This document shows positions 42,110-49,489 of a DNA stretch of 49,489 nucleotides, piece after piece (the stretch's first letter is position 1; each line of letters starts with the position of its first letter). The notes beneath the pieces are model-generated. The model was not told the DNA's origin. It saw only the letters and a list, made by a program, of their open reading frames with translations, and did no database searches. The translations under genes were made by a program, and so were the position numbers. Source of the DNA: Bacteroides sp. CAG:927 (GTDB lineage: Bacteria > Bacteroidota > Bacteroidia > Bacteroidales > Muribaculaceae); the NCBI GenBank assembly GCA_000431155.1, contig HF985660.1, positions 1-49,489 of the forward strand, in the 5' to 3' direction.

Positions 42110-43333
42110 TCAGAACTTAATTTTAAGCGATGCGTACATGCTCACCGCAAGCGCACAAAACATCATCAGTGCACCCATGATTAGTGCATAAGTGCTAAGA
42201 CACAGCAGCACATAGCATGAAGCATACATCACTGCAAGAATAGCCAGAATGGTGCCGGCCACTTTCTTGGAATGAAGCATCCCCCACATATACAACGATA
42301 TTAGGCACGCGGTCATGGCGGAGGCAATCGCATATGCCACGCCAAATGTCATATGCTCACACAGCGACAACAACAGCACATAAAACAAAATAAGAGCAAG
42401 CCCTATGAGCAAATAATTGAGCACAGGAATGGGATATTTGGTGAGACGCTCGGCAAAAAACACGCTCAGGAACGTGAACAATATTATCAGGAATGCATAT
42501 TTCAGACTGCGCTCCACTTTCTGGTATCTGTCAACACCCAAAAGAAAAGTCACACTGGCATAGGTGGCTATCGACATGGCGTTGTCATCACACCAAGATG
42601 CCGAGAACTGCTCTTTTGTCACACTACGTTTCTCAGGAAGAGGACACGGGTCTGCACCATAATAATCCGGCTTTTCATAGAGAGACTCATCAACTGTGCC
42701 AAACGAAGGATTGGCACAATTGCCACTGATGTTGATTTCGTTTTTCAGTCCGCACTGCTTCACAATGATACCTTGTGAACCTTTGACTTTAAGATTAATC
42801 TGGAACGGCTCGTCTCCCCCCTCATTTACTTCGGCAACAAACCCATTTTCGGTCTGAGTCCATGCATATTCGCGTCCACCGAGAACCAAAGGGTCTATTG
42901 ACACCACAGAGGCGGGCGACACACCGAACACAAAACGACTGGCACCACACGAATCGGCAATCGCCTGCATCTTGCCGCTTAAAGATATTTGAGCATTATA
43001 CACCTGTGCCTCATAGATGCTGCGATGAAGAATCTGTGACTCAACTACAGCAGAACAACGATATGATTCAGGAACAATGGCTGATGACAGGGAGTCGCGC
43101 TCCAATTCCACGCCATCTATTTTCACAGTTTCACCCCATGCTTCAGCTATTTCACGTGCAGTAGTTGTGCTTGTGGCCTCACGAGACGAGGTAAAACCCC
43201 ATACTATGAAGGAGGCGATCATAAGCAGAACGCCAATCAGCGATATCAATGCCAACCTTGTGCCATAACTCATATTAGAGTGATTGCTCTTAATAAAACG
43301 CTCCGGCACCGGAGGCGGTGTAGCAATAGGCAT
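42110..43333 (-). CDS. creD: CreD-family inner membrane protein
   Basis: 407 aa. One N-terminal span (ALISLIGVLLMIASFIVWGF), a long periplasmic domain (ESYRCSAVVESQILHRSIYEAQVY; SASWCDDNAM) and five to six C-terminal spans (YAFLIILFTFLSVFFAERL; YPIPVLNYLLIGLALILFY). This is the CreD layout, linked in other bacteria to envelope stress and beta-lactam response. Cotranscribed with the CreD-like gene 6 bp upstream. The symbol rests on family similarity, not on a proven role here. Confidence 0.8.
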   Translation of the reverse strand: MPIATPPPVPERFIKSNHSNMSYGTRLALISLIGVLLMIASFIVWGFTSSREATSTTTAREIAEAWGETVKIDGVELERDSLSSAIVPESYRCSAVVESQILHRSIYEAQVYNAQISLSGKMQAIADSCGASRFVFGVSPASVVSIDPLVLGGREYAWTQTENGFVAEVNEGGDEPFQINLKVKGSQGIIVKQCGLKNEINISGNCANPSFGTVDESLYEKPDYYGADPCPLPEKRSVTKEQFSASWCDDNAMSIATYASVTFLLGVDRYQKVERSLKYAFLIILFTFLSVFFAERLTKYPIPVLNYLLIGLALILFYVLLLSLCEHMTFGVAYAIASAMTACLISLYMWGMLHSKKVAGTILAILAVMYASCYVLLCLSTYALIMGALMMFCALAVSMYASLKIKF

Positions 43334-43339
43334 GGCTCT

Positions 43340-43954
43340 TTATTTCAATGTAAGTTCGTTATCAACCATCTTTAGCTTAAGTGTGAAGTACATGGCAAAA
43401 GCCAATACCACGAACAGAATGAGGCTGCCTACAAGCAATGCCAAATTGCCCATATACAGCAGCAAAAGTACAGCAGCATACTCCACAAAAAGAATCAACA
43501 CAATCATGTTTACAGCCTTTCGGGCACGCATCATACCATGCACAAACCATCCGAGAAGGGATATTGTCATGACACATACAATAACATAAGCCCAAATGAA
43601 TTTAAAAGGCTCGGACAGTGACAACAATAACAGGAAGAAAAGCCCTAACGCGCAGGTAACGAGCCCATACTGAATATAATTTACCGGCTTGCGGAACTTT
43701 ATTTCCACAAGCATGAGCGACATGAGAGTGAGCAAGGTAACAACAAAGCAGTAACTCGTGGCATCACTGACCAAAGCTGCATTTGACTGGAGCAGCAGGC
43801 CACTTGACAAACGCGCACCTGACAAAGAATCAATAGCGGCTGCAATTAAGGCCATAACACATGCAGCCAGCAAAGCAAAAAGAGTGTGCAATCCCAGCCA
43901 CGACATAGTGTATCGCGGTTTAGGCACCTGAGGATAAGAGCATTCCATAGACAA
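43340..43954 (-). CDS. CreD C-terminal-like membrane protein
   Basis: 204 aa, mostly membrane spans. Its second half aligns by eye to the C-terminal spans of the CreD protein encoded next to it (PVNYIQYGLVTCALGLFF against PVLNYLLIGLALILFY; FTLKLKM against ASLKIKF). It lacks the large periplasmic domain, so it looks like a partial duplicate that kept the membrane part. A promoter (43987-43980) lies upstream. Confidence 0.7.
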   Translation of the reverse strand: MSMECSYPQVPKPRYTMSWLGLHTLFALLAACVMALIAAAIDSLSGARLSSGLLLQSNAALVSDATSYCFVVTLLTLMSLMLVEIKFRKPVNYIQYGLVTCALGLFFLLLLSLSEPFKFIWAYVIVCVMTISLLGWFVHGMMRARKAVNMIVLILFVEYAAVLLLLYMGNLALLVGSLILFVVLAFAMYFTLKLKMVDNELTLK

Positions 43955-43979
43955 TCAACAGATAAAATTAGTACTTCTG

Positions 43980-43987
43980 CAAAGATA
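43980..43987 (-). promoter_or_regulatory. -7 box of the CreD-type gene pair
   Basis: The minus strand reads TATCTTTG, about 25 bp before the ATG at 43954, with a TTTTGAG-like -33 element roughly 20 bp further upstream. Confidence 0.6.
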
Positions 43988-44084
43988 ACTTTTCAGGTCT
44001 ATAACTCAAAAAATATACCCTTAAAAGTTTATTTTGCATCACATCATAATGCGATAGACAGTACAAATAATACTTCCGCTTGCA

Positions 44085-44246
44085 TTAATTTGATTGACAA
44101 TTGTCTGTATCCTGATGTCGGGAGTTTCTGCGGATGATGCGCCGGTTACGCATTGCCACTATCCACGCTCCGACAAAGAGGCATAGGAACAATGCAAACG
44201 CAATTGCACCGAGAATCAAAGGGACCAAGGGCGAAATTTCATTCAT
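44085..44246 (-). CDS. Small membrane protein, 53 aa
   Basis: Below usual ORF size cut-offs. ATG at 44246, stop at 44085. The first 33 residues (MNEISPLVPLILGAIAFALF and on to VGAWIV) form one span, followed by a basic tail (RNRRIIRRNSRHQD). Span-then-positive tail suggests an inner-membrane microprotein with its tail in the cytoplasm. It lies 130 bp upstream of the CreD-like gene on the same strand. Confidence 0.5.
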   Translation of the reverse strand: MNEISPLVPLILGAIAFALFLCLFVGAWIVAMRNRRIIRRNSRHQDTDNCQSN

Positions 44247-44273
44247 ATTTGTTTAGTTCTATTGTCCGGCAAA

Positions 44274-44405
44274 TCAATCTTTACGGCCGTAGCCTGAAGA
44301 CGCGGAGGAATTCTGCCGTCCATATATTTCTGCCATCCGGCTGTGAGTATTGTCATTACCAAGAATATCCATGAAGCTTACCGTTTCATGGTCCGGATCT
44401 CTCAT
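44274..44405 (-). CDS. Small hypothetical protein, 43 aa
   Basis: ATG at 44405, stop at 44274 (opens MRDPDHETVSFMDILG, ends SSASSGYGRKD). Soluble and polar. 27 bp upstream of the small membrane protein gene on the same strand, so the two may be translated together. No family recognised; could be a chance frame. Confidence 0.3.
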   Translation of the reverse strand: MRDPDHETVSFMDILGNDNTHSRMAEIYGRQNSSASSGYGRKD

Positions 44406-44496
44406 TGTTTAAACTTTTCTATATAACCGCGCAATGTACGTTTCGGTTTCCCAAAAAAACTATTTGAATGTACTGAGCTATAATACGGAAATATTA

Positions 44497-44504
44497 TATC
44501 TTTG
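44497..44504 (+). promoter_or_regulatory. -7 box of the nucleotidyltransferase-like gene
   Basis: TATCTTTG, 20 bp before the ATG at 44524. Because transcription starts near 44511, the longer frame opening at 44434 cannot be the true start. Confidence 0.6.
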
Positions 44505-44523
44505 CAGATTTATCCATCCGCAG

Positions 44524-45114
44524 ATGCAAAACTATGAATTGCTGGCCCTGCAAAATCAACAAAGGGCACATGAGGTTATAAAACGACTTGATCTCCTGAC
44601 ATTTTGGGAGAATCACGGCTGCAGGGCCAACGTGATAGGCTCGTTGGCTATGAAGCTGCTTGTCAAACACCTTGATATTGATATTCACGTATATTCCTCA
44701 GGAATAACCGAAGAATCCAGTTTTGCCATAATTGCAGACTTGGCCAAGAATCAGCACATTAAGGAAATACGGTGCATAAACGGACTTCATACCGACGAAC
44801 ATTGCATAGCGTGGCACGCAATCTATGAAGATGCAAAAGGCGATAAATGGCAACTCGATATGATACACATAGAATCCGGAACGCAATATGACGGGTTCTT
44901 TGAACTTATGGCGCAGCGTATTAATGCCCGACTGACAGAAAAACAACGGCAAACCATTCTAAGATTGAAATTTGAAACGCCGGACGATGAAGAGATACAC
45001 GGCGTTGAGTATTATCAGGCCGTAATAGAAGATGGCGTTGCCACGCTTGATGAACTGAGAAACTGGGTTGCAACCCACCGAACCACGGGTGGTATATACT
45101 GGATGCCAGATTAG
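44524..45114 (+). CDS. Nucleotidyltransferase-fold-like protein
   Basis: 196 aa from the ATG at 44524 (MQNYELLALQNQQ). GSLAMKLLVKHLDIDIHVY has the GS...DxD spacing of minimal nucleotidyltransferases. Later residues (WHAIYEDAKGDKWQLDMIHI) could give a third acidic residue. The substrate is unknown; assignment is from motif only. Monocistronic with its own promoter. Confidence 0.55.
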   Translation: MQNYELLALQNQQRAHEVIKRLDLLTFWENHGCRANVIGSLAMKLLVKHLDIDIHVYSSGITEESSFAIIADLAKNQHIKEIRCINGLHTDEHCIAWHAIYEDAKGDKWQLDMIHIESGTQYDGFFELMAQRINARLTEKQRQTILRLKFETPDDEEIHGVEYYQAVIEDGVATLDELRNWVATHRTTGGIYWMPD

Positions 45115-45255
45115 CCTATTGTACATGTCGGTTGCACCGGACCCGTCTTCGTATCTCCATCAAAAGGATACATCCCTCATTATGTATCAACCATTTTAAT
45201 AAGGCTGCTGCGAATCAACTCTTTCTTTTCATGAGTCTATCTCAAGTTGAAAAAC

Positions 45256-45558
45256 TCATAATTTAGATGGCCTCATGGCGGGCGGCAGGATTACGGGATG
45301 ATAAGTGTAGTCGTAAAGATTATTACAAACGCGGCGGAGACAGGCTGCGGTTTTGGTGTTTGGATAACGGGTAGCAGCGGTTCTGTGCTTGCCAAGTAAT
45401 GCGTATGCTTTCGCCGCTCTTTCATCGTCGGTATAAAGAGCGAGAACTTTATCGCGTATCTCTTCTGCCCGAGCAATAACGGCAAGGATACCAGACTGGC
45501 GGTGTTGACTATAGAGTGCCCGATAGTATGCTTCACCCCAGTAGTTGTAAGTGGCCAC
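45256..45558 (-). pseudogene. C-terminal part of the HTH protein, split off by a frameshift
   Basis: This frame reads RSQSVATYNYWGEAYYRALY and continues to a stop at 45256 (tail VILPPAMRPSKL). It has better protein character than the overlapping end of the upstream frame. It joins that protein if one base is added to the run at 45574-45580 (GGGTTTT on the plus strand). The joined protein would be 293 aa. It is either an assembly slip or a real mutation. Confidence 0.5.
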
Positions 45559-46136
45559 GCTCTGGCTCCGACAGGGTTTTGCATACCATTAGCGTAAGTG
45601 AGCATGAGGTCGGCTTTTTGATTAGGATCTTTTTCTTTCTTAATTTGTTTTTCGAGATCAGTCATCTTTTCAGCAAAATGCAACTTATACAGCGGGGCAT
45701 TCTTGCTTCGGCCTTTGTAGCCGAATGGGTCCCTGTCGAAATATTTCGACACATGGCGTGTCTGCTCGAACCGAGGAGTAACTCTTTTAAGCCAGTCCAC
45801 AGCCTCGTCATATCTACCCTCGAAGATGAGTTTGGTGCCAATGATGTCGTAAAGATACATGGAGTTGGAAGCCAAAGCACGATAGACTGTTGATTTCCCA
45901 ATGCCGAGAAATGTCGCACACTGACGCGGAGTCATAAAATCGAGAATAGGATTTTTAATCTCTTCACGTTTTATTCCCGACAACTCATTTTGAAGACGAA
46001 CATGTTCCTCTCGTCGCTTATCCTTGTAGGCGTGTTCTGCGCATCGCTTACTACAGTAGCGAGTAGAACTTTTGCGGGCGATGAACTCTTTGCCGCATTG
46101 CTCGCAAATCTTTTTGATTTCAATTGTACTGCTCAT
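45291..46136 (-). CDS. Zinc-ribbon and helix-turn-helix DNA-binding protein (frameshifted)
   Basis: From the ATG at 46136 (MSSTIEIKK). A zinc ribbon ICEQCGKEFIARKSSTRYCSKRC is followed by a basic linker and an excisionase-type HTH (FMTPRQCATFLGIGKSTVYRAL). The next ~80 residues (HVSKYFDRDPFGYKGRSKNA) are unfamiliar. Everything after NGMQNP appears out of frame; see the fragment ending at 45256. Small proteins of this ribbon-HTH type are common beside mobile or variable loci in Bacteroidales. A longer start at 46238 is possible. Confidence 0.6.
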   Translation of the reverse strand: MSSTIEIKKICEQCGKEFIARKSSTRYCSKRCAEHAYKDKRREEHVRLQNELSGIKREEIKNPILDFMTPRQCATFLGIGKSTVYRALASNSMYLYDIIGTKLIFEGRYDEAVDWLKRVTPRFEQTRHVSKYFDRDPFGYKGRSKNAPLYKLHFAEKMTDLEKQIKKEKDPNQKADLMLTYANGMQNPVGARAWPLTTTGVKHTIGHSIVNTASLVSLPLLLGQKRYAIKFSLFIPTMKERRKHTHYLASTEPLLPVIQTPKPQPVSAAFVIIFTTTLIIP

Positions 46137-46306
46137 AACTTTGTTAGTTAATTCCGTTAATTCTGTCCCGGCATGTCCCATGCAGTCCCAGTTGGAACCA
46201 TAATCGTCCTCACCTCGGAAAAATGAGCCGACGTACAAATGAGAAAGCGAAAAAAGATAGACAAACGGCTAAAAAGCCCCTGAAATGCCCAATACGGCGA
46301 AAAAAA

Positions 46307-46329
46307 TAACGCCCTGGTTTTGGGCGTTA
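46307..46329 (-). terminator. Rho-independent terminator on the minus strand
   Basis: TAACGCCC / GGGCGTTA (46307-46314 / 46322-46329), a perfect 8-bp stem, is followed on the minus strand by a run of T (plus-strand A6 at 46301-46306). It fits the end of the transcript carrying the 41-aa ORF at 46371-46496. Confidence 0.65.
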
Positions 46330-46370
46330 CTTGTCATTATTAGTATTTCAACTACTTTATAGCCAAATAG

Positions 46371-46496
46371 TTACTTGCCGATGCAATTATAGCATAGATT
46401 TGATAGTGAGGTAGTTGCGCTTTTAGCATACAAAACCTTATTTTGAGGGGTTCGCACCTCCAATTTTAACAGTTTCAGCTCTCTCAAAGCGTCCAT
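46371..46496 (-). CDS. Small hypothetical protein, 41 aa, with its own promoter and terminator
   Basis: ATG at 46496, stop at 46371 (opens MDALRELKLLKLEV, ends SNLCYNCIGK with a CxxC). The minus-strand -7 box TAACTTTG (46516-46509) lies 12 bp upstream, so the leader would be only a few bases. The terminator at 46329-46301 closes a transcript of ~200 nt. It is divergent from the DUF4143 ATPase gene across the repeat array. It could instead be a non-coding RNA. Confidence 0.4.
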   Translation of the reverse strand: MDALRELKLLKLEVRTPQNKVLYAKSATTSLSNLCYNCIGK

Positions 46497-46508
46497 CTTT
46501 ACTAACTG

Positions 46509-46516
46509 CAAAGTTA
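46509..46516 (-). promoter_or_regulatory. -7 box of the 41-aa gene
   Basis: TAACTTTG on the minus strand. The surrounding ACTAAC / GTTAGT inverted repeat (46501-46506 / 46513-46518) may be an operator. Confidence 0.45.
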
Positions 46517-46551
46517 GTGATTTCCGGTAGATTACACAAGTATAAGTGATG

Positions 46552-46753
46552 AAATTGGGGATTATTGCCGAAATGGGCTAAACTAAATTGGGGATAATTG
46601 GCACTCAGAGTGTATTTTTAGACTTGAAACTTTAAAAATAGGGGGAGGATTGACAGAGACGGTTCATAAAATTTGGGGATAAGTGACACTTTCAACTAAA
46701 TAAATATGGGGATAATTGACGATTTGCGATTGAAATATTTGGGGATTATTGCC
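46552..46753 (+). repeat. Iteron-like array: six 18-bp direct repeats, mostly 33 bp apart
   Basis: Consensus AAWTTGGGGATWATTGNC. Copies start at 46552, 46585, 46637 (degenerate), 46670, 46703 and 46736. Successive starts are 33 bp apart except one step of 52. The 15-bp spacers are unrelated. The last copy supplies the TTTG -33 element (46738-46741) of the promoter with -7 box at 46762-46769. Spacing of three helical turns puts all copies on one face of the DNA, as expected for a cooperatively bound regulator. Not a CRISPR: spacers are too short. Confidence 0.8.
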
Positions 46754-46761
46754 AAAGTCGC

Positions 46762-46769
46762 TATCTTTG
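46762..46769 (+). promoter_or_regulatory. -7 box of the DUF4143-type ATPase gene
   Basis: TATCTTTG, 20 bp after the TTTG in the last array repeat and 23 bp before the ATG at 46793. The frame that opens further upstream (46706) crosses the repeats and the promoter and is not the real start. Confidence 0.7.
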
Positions 46770-46792
46770 CACTCGAATTACATTCCGACATT

Positions 46793-48127
46793 ATGATATT
46801 CAAGCGTAAACTATACACAGAGATGCTTCAATGGAGGCAGGATAGTAATGGAGCATCGGTTCTTCTGATTAAGGGGGCAAGGCGTGTCGGCAAATCCACT
46901 CTTGCGAAGGAGTTTGCCAAACATGAGTATGACAGTTTCATTGCCATAGATTTCGCCAAATGCAGTAAAGAGGTCAGGGATTTGTTTGATGACATTTCTG
47001 ACCTTGACTATATCTTCATGCGCCTACAGATGATGTATAAGGTAACGCTTAAGCCCCGCGCGTCTGTAATCATATTTGATGAAGTCCAGAAATGTCCAAA
47101 CGCTCGTCAGGCTATTAAGTATCTTGTTGAAGACGGGAGATACGACTATATAGAAACCGGGTCATTGCTATCAATCAAACAGAATGTAAAAGACATCATT
47201 ATACCGAGTGAGGAGGATGAGCTTATATTGAACCCGCTTGATTATGAAGAATTCAAATGGGCACTCGGTGACGAAGTCTCAATCCCCATGTTGCGCCAAT
47301 TCTTTGAGAAACGCAAGAGTATGGGTGACGAGGCAAATAGGAATCTTATGAGAGATTTCCGTCTATATATGCTTGTGGGCGGTATGCCTCAGGCGGTTAA
47401 GACATATCTTGAAACTAAAAACATGGGGAGAGTCGATCAGGCAAAGAGACGCATTATCCGGCTCTATGAAAAGGATTTTATGAAAATCGACCCTTCCGGT
47501 ATGGCTTCCAAGCTGTTTATGGCTATTCCGTCGGAATTGACACGAAACGCCTCACGTTATACTGTCAATGCCCCGACCGATGGAGATGGAAGACACGACC
47601 GTTTGATGGAAGTTATTTTCGATATGCAAGACTCTATGGTCGTTAATATGGCTTACCATGCCAACGATCCAAATGTTGGTATGGCTTTGCATAAGGACAC
47701 CAATAGATATAAGATGTTTATGGCTGACACAGGTCTTTTTATCACCCTTGCGTTCTGGGACAAGAAGTTCACCGAGAACATAATTTATGAAAAATTACTC
47801 TCGGACAAACTAAGTGCAGACCTCGGATATGTATATGAGAATATAGTTGCCCAGATGCTGAAAGCAAATGGGCACGAGCTATACTACTATACGTGGCCTT
47901 CAGAGACGAGCAACCATCTTTACGAAGTTGATTTTCTTCTATCAAACGGTACAAAGATAGATCCTATAGAAGTAAAGTCGTCCGGCTATAAGACCCATAA
48001 ATCACTGGACCTGTTCTGCGATAAATTCTCATCGCGAGTAAATAAGCGTTACCTTGTCTATACAAAAGATTTACGCAAAGAGGAAAGTATAACGTATCTT
48101 CCGGTATATATGACACTTTTCCTGTAA
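46793..48127 (+). CDS. AAA-family ATP-binding protein (AAA_14/DUF4143 type)
   Basis: 444 aa from the ATG at 46793 (MIFKRKLYTEML). Walker A IKGARRVGKSTLAKEF, Walker B VIIFDEVQKC, sensor-like ETGSLLSIK, the middle GGMPQAVKTYLE, and a C-terminal PD-(D/E)xK-like part (YEVDFLLSNGTKIDPIEVKSSG). This is the standard layout of the family, which is very frequent in Bacteroidales and of uncertain function. It is placed downstream of the repeat array and followed by a small gene. Confidence 0.88.
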   Translation: MIFKRKLYTEMLQWRQDSNGASVLLIKGARRVGKSTLAKEFAKHEYDSFIAIDFAKCSKEVRDLFDDISDLDYIFMRLQMMYKVTLKPRASVIIFDEVQKCPNARQAIKYLVEDGRYDYIETGSLLSIKQNVKDIIIPSEEDELILNPLDYEEFKWALGDEVSIPMLRQFFEKRKSMGDEANRNLMRDFRLYMLVGGMPQAVKTYLETKNMGRVDQAKRRIIRLYEKDFMKIDPSGMASKLFMAIPSELTRNASRYTVNAPTDGDGRHDRLMEVIFDMQDSMVVNMAYHANDPNVGMALHKDTNRYKMFMADTGLFITLAFWDKKFTENIIYEKLLSDKLSADLGYVYENIVAQMLKANGHELYYYTWPSETSNHLYEVDFLLSNGTKIDPIEVKSSGYKTHKSLDLFCDKFSSRVNKRYLVYTKDLRKEESITYLPVYMTLFL

Positions 48128-48158
48128 TTTTTTCAAATTTATCCCACAATAGATATTT

Positions 48159-48557
48159 ATGGAACATAACGAAGAACTCTACACAATCACACTCACAAAG
48201 AAGCAGATGCTTCTTATCGCCAATTGCGTTGAAGACTGTTCAAGGTTTCTTGCCGGACAATGTGAACTTGGTTTTACCACATGTGGTCTTGAGAAACAGC
48301 AGGAAATTCAGAAGAGGCTCAGCGAGCTGCACGACCTTGTGGCAACCGACTTAGCTCATCAGCCCTATGCATCTTACGGATGGTCAGGGGGAGGTTGTTC
48401 TAACGATTACCAGCGCGACAAAATTATTCAGCTATATCCTCTATATCGTGAAATTCTCCATTTCATAGCAAAGGAAGAAGGTCATAATAGCGTGTACGCC
48501 GGAAGTACCCCAACGTGCGATGAACAAGATCCGTTCATCAAAATCAATAAAGTTTGA
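48159..48557 (+). CDS. Hypothetical protein
   Basis: 132 aa. Opens MEHNEELYTITLTKKQMLLI, with helices, conserved-looking Cys (NCVEDCSRFLAGQCELG) and Gly-rich YGWSGGGCSND. The first part resembles small phage/element proteins with 'LTxxQLxxIxxxxExxxR' helices, but no firm family. 31 bp after the ATPase stop, so possibly cotranscribed. Confidence 0.6.
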   Translation: MEHNEELYTITLTKKQMLLIANCVEDCSRFLAGQCELGFTTCGLEKQQEIQKRLSELHDLVATDLAHQPYASYGWSGGGCSNDYQRDKIIQLYPLYREILHFIAKEEGHNSVYAGSTPTCDEQDPFIKINKV

Positions 48558-48695
48558 GAATATCCGATCATCTATAATATCACGGTGATTTCATATCATG
48601 TATATTAAAACGGTGAATATTCAACAATTACTAAATTCATTGCATTTTCTGCATTATCCGCATTTTTATGGGGATGTGAGAATTGATTTATTGAT

Positions 48696-49489
48696 ATGAC
48701 GCGCAATATACCGGTTCATTATCTGAAAGAGGATTCCGTTTTTGATGCGGAGGTTTCTCATCTCATGCCGTCGAGTGAGAGATGGGACCGGCTTAACGAC
48801 TATGATGCCCACATTGATGATTGCTTCACAGTCATTCTCGTATCAAAGGGAAGCGGAACTACCGATATTGATTTCCGCACGGTGGAACTGTCGGAGGGAC
48901 AACTTGGAATTATCGCGCCCGGTCAGGTTCATTCCAATATCTGTGTCAAGGAATGTGAGGCATGGATGTTGAGAATCTCTCCGGATATGATGGATAATGA
49001 CTACCGTCATCTGATAGATGAATATTCCATGACGGGAGAAGCCGTCACACTTGCAGATGGCACCTTGATGATGCTGTATAATGCAATGGAACTTCTTTCA
49101 GTGCTCATTGCCTCGATGAGTGATGCGCAGACAATGAAATGCGTGGTATTCAATATGCTGAATGTGATTCTCGGTATTATAACTCCATTTTTGCTTACAG
49201 GTCAATCCAAGCCACTTCTTCGTTCCACTGAAATATCGGCAAGATTCAAACGTATACTTCCACAATTCGTCAAGCGACAGAAAAGACCATCGTTTTATGC
49301 AAACGAACTCTGCATATCGGAAGGATATCTGAATGAGGCAGTGAAGAAAAGCACCGGGATGACCCCGTCGGAATGGATTACTGCCGCTATTATACTGGAA
49401 GCTAAGCGATTGCTTCGTGCTACAAACTCGACTGTAAAAGTGGTGGCACATGAATTGGGTTATGAAGACCATGCCTATTTTTCAAGATT
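48696..49489 (+). CDS. AraC-family transcriptional regulator (runs off the window)
   Basis: 264 codons seen, 3' end missing. An N-terminal cupin-like ligand domain (ELSEGQLGIIAPGQVHSN) precedes a C-terminal double HTH (FYANELCISEGYLNEAVKKS; TPSEWITAAIILEAKRLL; VKVVAHELGYEDHAYFSR). The ATG at 48696 starts MTRNIPVHYLKED. Likely a one-component regulator of a nearby transport or metabolic operon to the right. Confidence 0.88.
   Translation, partial: MTRNIPVHYLKEDSVFDAEVSHLMPSSERWDRLNDYDAHIDDCFTVILVSKGSGTTDIDFRTVELSEGQLGIIAPGQVHSNICVKECEAWMLRISPDMMDNDYRHLIDEYSMTGEAVTLADGTLMMLYNAMELLSVLIASMSDAQTMKCVVFNMLNVILGIITPFLLTGQSKPLLRSTEISARFKRILPQFVKRQKRPSFYANELCISEGYLNEAVKKSTGMTPSEWITAAIILEAKRLLRATNSTVKVVAHELGYEDHAYFSR

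Noticed and set aside
46552..46753. CRISPR array
   Set aside because: Repeats are 18 bp with 15-bp spacers and one irregular step; too short for CRISPR, and no cas genes are near.
46706..46792. Upstream start for the DUF4143 ATPase (adds 29 residues)
   Set aside because: The extension translates the repeats and the -7 box, so it lies upstream of the likely transcription start.

Overview
The window looks like a chromosome segment of a gut Bacteroidales. A Muribaculaceae-like origin is my guess from overall gene flavour and has not been tested. The main evidence is the recurring Bacteroidetes promoter signature (-7 box TAnnTTTG, often with a TTTG-type -33 box about 20 bp upstream), together with lipoproteins, beta-barrel proteins, CTn-type PcfJ/PcfK genes and Bacteroides-type tyrosine recombinases.

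Layout. 1-4.8 kb: part of a mobilizable element read leftward (tyrosine recombinase, small HTH protein, P-loop primase-helicase, Toprim primase-like protein), ending beside a 34-bp palindrome and a gene remnant. 5.0-6.4 kb: a Fic-family AMP transferase gene bracketed by two similar palindromes. 6.9-8.1 kb: an M50 metallopeptidase gene with a one-base frameshift. 8.5-26.7 kb: a same-strand run of 19 closely packed genes, the centre of interest. 26.75-26.94 kb: a short DNA segment bounded by perfect 16-bp inverted repeats that carries an outward-facing promoter, next to a tyrosine recombinase gene (27.05-28.26 kb). 28.4-31.4 kb: a conjugative-element fragment (PcfJ, PcfK and small proteins). 31.6-32.0 kb: a stem-loop-rich region with no convincing gene. 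32.2-34.1 kb: a RloA/RloB (AbiL-like) putative defence pair. 34.28-34.31 kb: a 3' fragment of the tmRNA gene (ssrA), probably the right attachment site of an integrated island. From 34.39 kb: ordinary chromosome (glgB, a GT4 glycosyltransferase, lysS, gpsA, pgi, two CreD-type membrane proteins, a nucleotidyltransferase-like protein), then an accessory patch with a frameshifted HTH protein, a 41-aa gene, a 33-bp-period repeat array upstream of a DUF4143-type ATPase, and an AraC-family regulator that runs off the end.

The 19-gene run begins with phospho-signalling genes: an FHA protein, two Hanks-type Ser/Thr kinases, a PP2C phosphatase, a second FHA protein and an FHA-FHA-trypsin-like protease. 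Four of these have a cytoplasmic signalling head, one membrane span and a periplasmic tail. Next come envelope proteins: a WG-repeat protein, a beta-barrel, a lipoprotein, an S41 protease lipoprotein, a secreted protein and an SH3b beta-barrel. The run ends with a CXXX-repeat peptide carrying a twin-arginine lipoprotein signal, its radical SAM maturase, a SPASM-only partner, a small modification protein, TatA, TatC and an unknown helical protein. My working model (inference): a radical-SAM-modified Cys-rich lipoprotein is matured in the cytoplasm, exported folded by its own TatAC and displayed on the envelope. Assembly or activity would be controlled by Ser/Thr phosphorylation, and the whole locus switched on and off by inversion of the promoter segment. 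In the orientation shown, the promoter faces away from the operon, so this copy would be in the OFF state for that promoter.

Three genes carry single-base losses in short homopolymers (about 7360, 10446 and 45577). Assembly error is a real possibility for each.
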